Notes under the pieces: model-generated
What the model was told of the DNA's origin: nothing
Databases searched by the model: none
What the model saw: only the letters and a program-made list of their open reading frames with translations
Position numbers and translations under genes: made by a program
Part shown: piece after piece, positions 14,976-19,816 of the stretch
Layout of the letters: every line of letters starts with the position of its first letter
Numbering within the stretch: the stretch's first letter is position 1
NCBI GenBank assembly: GCA_963933115.1
Contig: CAWVSL010000046.1
Coordinates: forward strand, 1-19,816
DNA: 19,816 nt
Direction: 5' to 3'
Source: JALJPB01 sp963933115
GTDB lineage: Bacteria > Pseudomonadota > Gammaproteobacteria > Enterobacterales > Alteromonadaceae

Positions 14976-16331
14976 ATGAAATTTAAACGTCGACTAACTT
15001 TTTTCCTCACAATTGTCTCTCTTGCTTCAACTCATGCCATGGCGGCATTAGAAATTGTTATCACCGGTGGCGTTGATAGCGCCAGACCTATTGCGGTTCT
15101 GCCATTTGAATGGACCGGAACGGGGACTAAGCCAGATAATATTTCCAGCGTCATTAGTGCTGATTTATTACGCAGCGGTAAGTTCAGGCCTATATCGTCA
15201 ATCAATTATCCTCAAACACCTTCTAACGATAAAGATGTTGATTATGCTGCATGGGCTGGAAGCGGTGTTGAAGCTATTGTGGTCGGTGAAATTAAAGAGT
15301 CTTCCATTGGCCGTTATCAAGTCAATTATCAATTAATTGATATTATTAGAGGGCAGGTCACCGGTGGCCAAACACAAATGTTAAGTAATGGTGAATTAGT
15401 AAAGACGAGTGACCATATATTAGATGAAAGTACGGTAGATATTGCTGACAATCAATTTCGACGTTACGGACATCGGATTAGTAACGTCGTTTATGAAAAG
15501 TTAACCGGCACTCGTGGCGCTTTTTTAACTAAAATTGCTTATGTTGTTGTGCGAGACCAAGGAGAGTTTCCCTATCAATTGGTGATTTCAGATTATGATG
15601 GTTTTAATGAACATGTCTTACTTAGTTCAAAAGAGCCTATAATGTCACCCTCTTGGCACCCTAATGGTGAAATGCTCGCTTACGTGAGCTTTGAAAATAA
15701 TCAGCAGCAAATTTATAGTATTGATATATATACTGGACAGCGTCAATTACTGAGTAGCTACAAAGGAATAAATAGTGCACCACGTTGGTCACCAAAGGGT
15801 AAGTATTTGGCGTTAGTGTTATCCAAAGATGGTAATCCTGAACTTTACACTATGGACGTCACCACAAAAAAACTCAGACGAATTACCCGCCATAGAGCCA
15901 TTGATACAGAGCCAAGTTGGAGTCCAGATGGAGGTTCTTTAGTATTTAGTTCAGAACGGGGTGGAAAACCGCAGCTATATCGCGTAAATTTACTCAATGG
16001 TAAAGTTAGACGACTTACTTTTGATGGTGAAATGAACCTAGGAGGTTCTATTACACCAGATGGCCGTCAATTGGTGATGGTAAACAGAACACGAGGACGC
16101 TACCATATAGCTAAGCAAGAGGTAGACTCAAGTTTATTTCAAGTACTGACTAAAGATACCCGGTTAGATGAATCGCCAAGTATTGCGCCAAACGGTGGCA
16201 TGATTATTTACAGTACTCTGTATAATAATCGCAATGTATTGAGCTTAGTCTCTGTTGATGGCAGATTTAAAGCAAGATTACCGGCTGTAGATGGTCAGGT
16301 TAAATCACCTGCTTGGTCGCCATTTTTATAG
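14976..16331 (+). CDS. tolB: Tol-Pal periplasmic beta-propeller protein TolB
   Basis: Periplasmic partner that shuttles between Pal and TolA. Residues 1-23 are a signal peptide (RRLTFFLTIVSLASTHAMA) with cleavage after AMA; the mature N-terminus ALEIVITGG is the TolA-binding box region. An N-terminal alpha/beta domain (to about 180) is followed by a six-bladed propeller with repeats of the type SPSWHPNGEMLAYVS, APRWSPKGKYLALV, EPSWSPDGGSLVFSS and SPAWSPF. At 451 residues it is slightly longer than E. coli (430). It lies 88 bases after tolA with only a weak AGAAG ribosome site; an internal promoter cannot be excluded. Confidence 0.97.
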   Translation: MKFKRRLTFFLTIVSLASTHAMAALEIVITGGVDSARPIAVLPFEWTGTGTKPDNISSVISADLLRSGKFRPISSINYPQTPSNDKDVDYAAWAGSGVEAIVVGEIKESSIGRYQVNYQLIDIIRGQVTGGQTQMLSNGELVKTSDHILDESTVDIADNQFRRYGHRISNVVYEKLTGTRGAFLTKIAYVVVRDQGEFPYQLVISDYDGFNEHVLLSSKEPIMSPSWHPNGEMLAYVSFENNQQQIYSIDIYTGQRQLLSSYKGINSAPRWSPKGKYLALVLSKDGNPELYTMDVTTKKLRRITRHRAIDTEPSWSPDGGSLVFSSERGGKPQLYRVNLLNGKVRRLTFDGEMNLGGSITPDGRQLVMVNRTRGRYHIAKQEVDSSLFQVLTKDTRLDESPSIAPNGGMIIYSTLYNNRNVLSLVSVDGRFKARLPAVDGQVKSPAWSPFL

Positions 16332-16413
16332 TGGAATATAGTTTTAAATCATTTTGAATAACAAGATTACTTTACAAAATAATAATTAATTTACTTCATA
16401 AAAGGAAAATGAA

Positions 16414-16968
16414 ATGCGCTTAAACAAAATAGTTAAATCTTTAGCTCTAGCTTTACCAATCGTCATTCTTTCAGCTTGTAGTTCTAATTCATCTGATAGT
16501 GATGAACAGACAAAAGTTGAAACAAATGCTGCTATGGTTGCAGAGCAACAAGCTAAAAATGAAGCAGAGCGTGTGAAAGTTGCAGCAATGCAAAAAGAAG
16601 CTGATATCGAAGAGCAAAATCGTCAAGAGTTAGAGAGAATTCGTGCTGAACACATTGTTTATTTTGACTTCGATGTTTCTAGTGTCAGTAGCGACTCTTC
16701 TGAATTGTTAGATGCACATGCAAAATTTTTGAATGCTAATACCGGCGTCAATGTCCTCGTTGAAGGTCATGCCGATGAGCGTGGTACGCCAGAGTACAAC
16801 ATAGCTTTAGGTGAACGTCGCGCAAAAGCGATTGTTACTTATTTCCAAAATATGGGTGTATCAGCGGCACAAATCACTATGGTGAGTTATGGCGAAGAAA
16901 AACCGATGGTGAAAGATCGCAGCGAAGCAGCTTTTTCTAAAAACCGTCGTGCTGTTTTAGTATACTAA
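16414..16968 (+). CDS. pal: Peptidoglycan-associated lipoprotein Pal
   Basis: Outer-membrane lipoprotein that binds peptidoglycan and is moved to the division site by Tol. The lipobox is LSAC with Cys22 followed by Ser, fitting outer-membrane retention. An OmpA-like domain covers about 80-184 (YFDFDVSSVSS, VEGHADERGTPEYNIALGERRA); Asp121 and Arg136 are the diaminopimelate-contact pair, 15 residues apart as in OmpA. Compared with E. coli (173 residues), the linker at about 40-80 is longer and strongly charged (EQQAKNEAERVKVAAMQKEA), probably a helix or short coiled coil. AAGGA precedes the ATG. cpoB follows after 12 bases. Confidence 0.97.
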   Translation: MRLNKIVKSLALALPIVILSACSSNSSDSDEQTKVETNAAMVAEQQAKNEAERVKVAAMQKEADIEEQNRQELERIRAEHIVYFDFDVSSVSSDSSELLDAHAKFLNANTGVNVLVEGHADERGTPEYNIALGERRAKAIVTYFQNMGVSAAQITMVSYGEEKPMVKDRSEAAFSKNRRAVLVY

Positions 16969-16980
16969 TCAGGAATACCA

Positions 16981-17757
16981 ATGAAACTGAATAAAGTTTT
17001 ATTAGGGGTTAGTTTAGTTGCTAGTACTTTTTATGTACTAGCAACTGAGCCTGTACCCGTTTATGATTTGAACTCGACTGCAGTAAATACGATTGACCAG
17101 CCAAAAGAAATAAGTGATTTAACTCTTAAGCTCAAAGCTCGAAACAGGGCGCAAGTTAACTTGCAAAAGCAAGTTGATGAACTTCAGTCTGAAGTGAATG
17201 CACTACGTGGTGTTACAGAGCTTCATGAACATAAATTAAATCAGATGTCAGAACGTCAACGAGAACTCTACCAAGAGATCGAACGACGGGTTAGTAATGC
17301 GTTACAAGCATCACAAATAAGTTCTTCAGTTAATGTTCAAGCCAATAGCGATAATCAGGTGAATTACAGTAATAATCTTACTGAAAATGAAGCCTATGAT
17401 CACGCTGTTAATTTGGTACTTAAAGATAAACTTTATGAACAAGCTATCCCTGCATTTAAGCAGTTTAATCAAAAATTTCCCCAATCAACTTATGCAGCAA
17501 ATGCTCATTACTGGTTAGGGCAACTATTATTTAACAAGGCTGAATATTCATTAGCAGCATCAGAATTTATGATCGTTGTGAATCAATTCAACGATTCTAG
17601 CAAAAGAGCAGATGCTTTGTTGAAATTAGCGATGGTTAATCAAAAACAAGATAAAAATACGGCAGCGATAACTTTATATCGCCAATTGATTAAAGAATAT
17701 CCTAATTCAACAGCTGCTCAACTAGCACAACCACGTTTAAACAATTTGACGGAATAA
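16981..17757 (+). CDS. cpoB: Cell division coordinator CpoB (YbgF), TPR protein
   Basis: Periplasmic protein that links Tol-Pal to septal peptidoglycan synthesis (TolA and PBP1B in E. coli). It has a signal peptide to about residue 21 (cleavage after VLA), an N-terminal coiled coil at about 43-110 (VNLQKQVDELQSEVNALRG, heptad-like, the trimerisation region), a Ser/Asn-rich linker, and C-terminal TPR repeats at about 133-258 (AYDHAVNLVLKDKLYEQAIPAF, ANAHYWLGQLLFNKAEYSLAA, ADALLKLAMVNQKQDK). Its 258 residues match E. coli (263). AGGA six bases before the ATG sets the start. It is last in the operon; a T-rich stretch follows without a clean hairpin. Confidence 0.95.
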   Translation: MKLNKVLLGVSLVASTFYVLATEPVPVYDLNSTAVNTIDQPKEISDLTLKLKARNRAQVNLQKQVDELQSEVNALRGVTELHEHKLNQMSERQRELYQEIERRVSNALQASQISSSVNVQANSDNQVNYSNNLTENEAYDHAVNLVLKDKLYEQAIPAFKQFNQKFPQSTYAANAHYWLGQLLFNKAEYSLAASEFMIVVNQFNDSSKRADALLKLAMVNQKQDKNTAAITLYRQLIKEYPNSTAAQLAQPRLNNLTE

Positions 17758-17860
17758 TTAGGAAATTCGTTTTTTTGTGTTTTTTTTTGCTTATAAACTT
17801 AGCGCTTTGCTTCCTTTTTGTACGAACAGTAAAAAAAGAACGAAAAACTGAATTTTATAG

Positions 17861-17898
17861 TTGCACTTAAAAAAATTATGAGTATTATATGCGGCGCG
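17861..17898 (+). promoter_or_regulatory. Stringent-type promoter of the tRNA-Lys array
   Basis: TTGCAC (17861-17866), 16 bases, TATTAT (17883-17888), then a GC-rich discriminator GCGGCGCG (17891-17898) in otherwise AT-rich DNA. GC-rich discriminators are typical of stable-RNA promoters repressed by ppGpp and DksA. Confidence 0.7.
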
Positions 17899-17925
17899 TT
17901 CAAGGGAGCATGTTGAACGATATTT

Positions 17926-18001
17926 CGGCCGTTAGCTCAGCTGGTAGAGCAGTTGGCTTTTAACCAATTTGTCGAAGGTTCAAATCCTTCACGGCCGACC
18001 A
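17926..18001 (+). tRNA. tRNA-Lys (UUU), copy 1
   Basis: A 76-base cloverleaf: acceptor CGGCCGT with ACGGCCG, D stem GCTC/GAGC, anticodon loop CTTTTAA with TTT at 17959-17961, T arm GAAGG-TTCAAAT-CCTTC, discriminator A and encoded CCA. The first pair is C1-G72 rather than the G1-C72 of E. coli tRNA-Lys. It lies where E. coli has its lys-val tRNA array, between cpoB and nadA. Confidence 0.97.
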
Positions 18002-18022
18002 CTTTTTATTTAGTTAAATAAA

Positions 18023-18042
18023 GTAAAAAGTAAAAAGTAAAA
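18023..18042 (+). repeat. Short tandem repeat GTAAAAA (2.9 copies)
   Basis: Two full units and a partial third lie in the spacer between tRNA-Lys copies 1 and 2. CTTTTT directly after the first CCA could pair with a unit. Copy number may vary by slippage; no function is apparent. Confidence 0.6.
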
Positions 18043-18077
18043 TGTTAGACGTATACTTTGTAAATAAAATATTGAAT

Positions 18078-18153
18078 CGGCCGTTAGCTCAGCTGGTAGA
18101 GCAGTTGGCTTTTAACCAATTTGTCGAAGGTTCAAATCCTTCACGGCCGACCA
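18078..18153 (+). tRNA. tRNA-Lys (UUU), copy 2
   Basis: Identical over 76 bases to copy 1; anticodon TTT at 18111-18113, CCA encoded. The flanks can pair: TATTGAA just before the gene and TTCAATA just after it, so the precursor can close a stem outside the acceptor. Confidence 0.97.
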
Positions 18154-18199
18154 CTTCAATAAAATTATTTCAACTTATATTAAATGAAGAAACTAGAAA

Positions 18200-18275
18200 C
18201 GGCCGTTAGCTCAGCTGGTAGAGCAGTTGGCTTTTAACCAATTTGTCGAAGGTTCAAATCCTTCACGGCCGACCA
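18200..18275 (+). tRNA. tRNA-Lys (UUU), copy 3
   Basis: Identical to copies 1 and 2; anticodon TTT at 18233-18235, CCA encoded. It is flanked by the perfect 8-base inverted repeat AACTAGAA (18191-18198) and TTCTAGTT (18277-18284), which would extend the acceptor stem in the precursor. Confidence 0.97.
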
Positions 18276-18370
18276 CTTCTAGTTCAATTTATTCAGTTAT
18301 ACTTTTAGTATCATTAAATAAATTTGATTTTGATTGTTCACCTCTTAATTAACTCCGTTATATAATAACC

Positions 18371-18406
18371 TTAAGCTTAAAATAGCTATATTTCATTTGA
18401 AATATA
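18371..18406. promoter_or_regulatory. Paired palindromes upstream of nadA, possible operator
   Basis: TTAAGCTTAA (18371-18380) is a perfect 10-base palindrome. TATATTTCATTTGAAATATA (18387-18406) has perfect 9-base arms around TT. Neither is followed by a T run, so they look more like protein-binding sites than terminators. They lie 76 or more bases before the nadA -10. The regulator is unknown. Confidence 0.35.
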
Positions 18407-18481
18407 ACATTGAAGCTGATGACTCATCCCTAGCAATTAAAGCATATGGCTTTATCACTTTAACTTCCTTTCTGTTTGCCT

Positions 18482-18487
18482 TATAAT
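18482..18487 (+). promoter_or_regulatory. -10 element of the nadA promoter
   Basis: A perfect TATAAT lies 39 bases before the nadA ATG. The -35 at the right distance is poor (TTTAAC, 18459-18464), so the promoter may need an activator or be weak. Confidence 0.5.
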
Positions 18488-18526
18488 TAGCTTGTTAAAT
18501 TAGAGCTAAAATAGTAGAGATTATTA

Positions 18527-19585
18527 ATGAGCCAATCCAATACAGCCGTTGAATTTGATTTTCAGTACCCTGAAAAATCAGCACCTTTAAATAGTGATGA
18601 ACGAGCGGAATACAAAGCAAGAATAAAACAATTGCTTAAAGAGAAAAACGCTGTACTTGTTGCTCATTATTATACCGATCCAGAAATACAAGCACTAGCT
18701 GAAGAAACTGGAGGTTGTGTTGCCGACTCGCTTGAAATGGCACGTTTTGGTGCACAGCATCCTGCTGATACTTTAATCGTTGCTGGTGTTAAGTTCATGG
18801 GTGAAACCGCTAAGATATTAACCCCAGAAAAAACTGTACTAATGCCTGAATTAGAAGCTACATGTTCCTTAGATTTAGGCTGTCCTATCAAAGAGTTTTC
18901 CGCCTTTTGTGATCAACATCCAGATCATACTGTTGTTGTTTATGCCAATACCTCAGCTGCAGTTAAAGCCAGAGCTGATTGGGTAGTTACTTCAAGTATC
19001 GCTTTAGAGATTGTTGAAATGCTTGAAAGTGAAGGTAAACCCATTATTTGGGCACCAGACCGTCATTTAGGTGCTTATATCGAGAAAGAAACGGGTGCAG
19101 AAATGCTAATGTGGCAGGGCGCCTGTATTGTTCATGACGAGTTCAAAGCTAAAGCTTTGCGAGATCTCAAAGTGAAATTCCCTGATGCAGGTGTCCTGGT
19201 TCATCCTGAATCACCAGCGGATGTAATTGAGCTAGCTGACGCAGTAGGCTCAACTAGCCAACTAATAAAAGCTAGTCAAGATATGTCTAATCAGCATTTT
19301 ATTGTTGCCACTGATCAAGGCATATTTTATAAAATGGAGCAAGCCAGTCCCAATAAAACTTTTATTGCGGCACCAACAGGCGGTAATGGCGCTACCTGTC
19401 GAAGTTGTGCAAACTGCCCATGGATGGCAATGAATGGTTTAAAGTCCATTGTAGCTGCATTAGAAAGCTCTGTAGGGCGAGAAATAGAAGTAGATCCATC
19501 TGTAGCTGAAAAAGCATTGATTCCGCTAAATAGAATGCTTGATTTCGCTGCTGAGCATAAGTTAACAGTTAAGGGTAATGCTTAG
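18527..19585 (+). CDS. nadA: Quinolinate synthase NadA
   Basis: Condenses iminoaspartate with dihydroxyacetone phosphate to quinolinate in de novo NAD synthesis. It has 352 residues against 347 in E. coli. The three [4Fe-4S] ligands fall at the E. coli positions: Cys113 (EATCSLDLGC), Cys200 (WQGACIVHDEF) and Cys297 (CRSCANCPWMAMN). Cys291 and Cys294 form the extra C-x2-C-x2-C cysteines seen in the gammaproteobacterial enzyme. AHYYTDPEIQALAEETGG, VKFMGETAKILTPEKTVLMP and HPESPADVIELAD are family blocks. The ATG has only a weak AGAGA ahead. nadB and nadC are not in the window, and no clear terminator follows. Confidence 0.98.
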   Translation: MSQSNTAVEFDFQYPEKSAPLNSDERAEYKARIKQLLKEKNAVLVAHYYTDPEIQALAEETGGCVADSLEMARFGAQHPADTLIVAGVKFMGETAKILTPEKTVLMPELEATCSLDLGCPIKEFSAFCDQHPDHTVVVYANTSAAVKARADWVVTSSIALEIVEMLESEGKPIIWAPDRHLGAYIEKETGAEMLMWQGACIVHDEFKAKALRDLKVKFPDAGVLVHPESPADVIELADAVGSTSQLIKASQDMSNQHFIVATDQGIFYKMEQASPNKTFIAAPTGGNGATCRSCANCPWMAMNGLKSIVAALESSVGREIEVDPSVAEKALIPLNRMLDFAAEHKLTVKGNA

Positions 19586-19672
19586 TTTAAAGTGATTTAG
19601 TACTTAAATTTCATATATTGCTCAAATAATAGACTGATATGATATTTATTCGATTAAACACTAAAATTAGCC

Positions 19673-19701
19673 TTGCACCTGCAATGCTTTTTTTTTACCA
19701 T
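19673..19701 (+). promoter_or_regulatory. Promoter of tRNA-Ser
   Basis: TTGCAC (19673-19678), a 17-base spacer containing nine T in a row, then TACCAT (19696-19701) followed by GCGC. The same TTGCAC -35 and a GC-rich discriminator occur at the tRNA-Lys promoter. Confidence 0.5.
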
Positions 19702-19725
19702 AGCGCAGCTTAAAGCTATCAAATT

Positions 19726-19813
19726 GGTGACGTGTCTGAGTGGCTTAAGGAGCTCGCCTGGAAAGCGAGTAAAGGGCAACCTTTCGAGAGTTCGAATCTC
19801 TCCGTCACCGCCA
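19726..19813 (+). tRNA. tRNA-Ser (GGA)
   Basis: An 88-base class II tRNA: acceptor GGTGACG with CGTCACC, anticodon stem CTCGC/GCGAG around CTGGAAA with anticodon GGA at 19760-19762, long variable arm AAAGG-GCAA-CCTTT, T arm GAGAG-TTCGAAT-CTCTC, discriminator G and encoded CCA. It reads UCC and UCU codons. It ends three bases before the window edge. Confidence 0.97.
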
Positions 19814-19816
19814 CTT

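Noticed and set aside
17758..17860. T-rich stretch after cpoB with distant A-rich complement as a terminator or structured RNA
   Set aside because: Pairing between the T-rich and A-rich parts is imperfect and expected from composition. No compact GC stem precedes the T run.
17926..18275. Triplicate near-identical units as a CRISPR array
   Set aside because: Each 76-base unit folds as a complete tRNA-Lys with encoded CCA, and spacers are unequal (76 and 46 bases).

Overview
The window looks like a chromosomal housekeeping segment from an AT-rich marine gammaproteobacterium. The protein sequences and gene order suggest the Colwellia/Thalassotalea side of the Alteromonadales; this assignment is by recognition only, with no database search. 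CmoA, CmoB, AspRS, RuvABC, Tol-Pal and NadA are typical gammaproteobacterial proteins. The order ybgC-tolQRAB-pal-cpoB, tRNA-Lys array, nadA matches the E. coli layout, except that no tRNA-Val is interspersed here.

Layout. 278-3166 (+): a lipoprotein M16 zinc peptidase closed by a strong terminator. 3331-3830 (-): the scar of an RND efflux operon, with the start of a membrane-fusion protein joined out of frame to the last ~108 residues of an RND pump. 4169-7366 (-): cmoA-cmoB (tRNA cmo5U34 synthesis), then an HD-domain dGTPase of the type linked to phage defence. 7570-11824 (+): aspS, its terminator, then ruvC, ruvA and ruvB (Holliday junction branch migration and resolution); a LexA-like box precedes ruvA. 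11825-12402: a 578-base gap holding what I think is an unannotated minus-strand small RNA. 12403-17757 (+): the complete Tol-Pal envelope cluster. 17861-18275: a stringent-type promoter and three identical tRNA-Lys(UUU) genes. 18527-19585: nadA (quinolinate synthase). 19726-19813: tRNA-Ser(GGA).

How the parts work together. YbgC, TolQ, TolR, TolA, TolB, Pal and CpoB form one envelope-constriction machine powered by the proton motive force, and the genes are tightly packed with overlaps and GTG starts. RuvA, RuvB and RuvC act as one resolvasome, but ruvC and ruvAB are separated by a 117-base gap with its own regulatory signal. CmoA makes carboxy-SAM, which CmoB transfers to tRNA.

The coding content is mostly conventional. 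The most interesting item is the candidate small RNA at about 12043 to 11862 (-): a good sigma70-like promoter with a 17-base spacer, nested hairpins including two that share the loop TGATT, an exposed anti-Shine-Dalgarno tract, and an intrinsic terminator with eight U. Secondary items are the efflux-operon deletion scar, the LexA-like box before ruvA, two palindromes before nadA, and leader-trailer complementarity around the tRNA-Lys copies.
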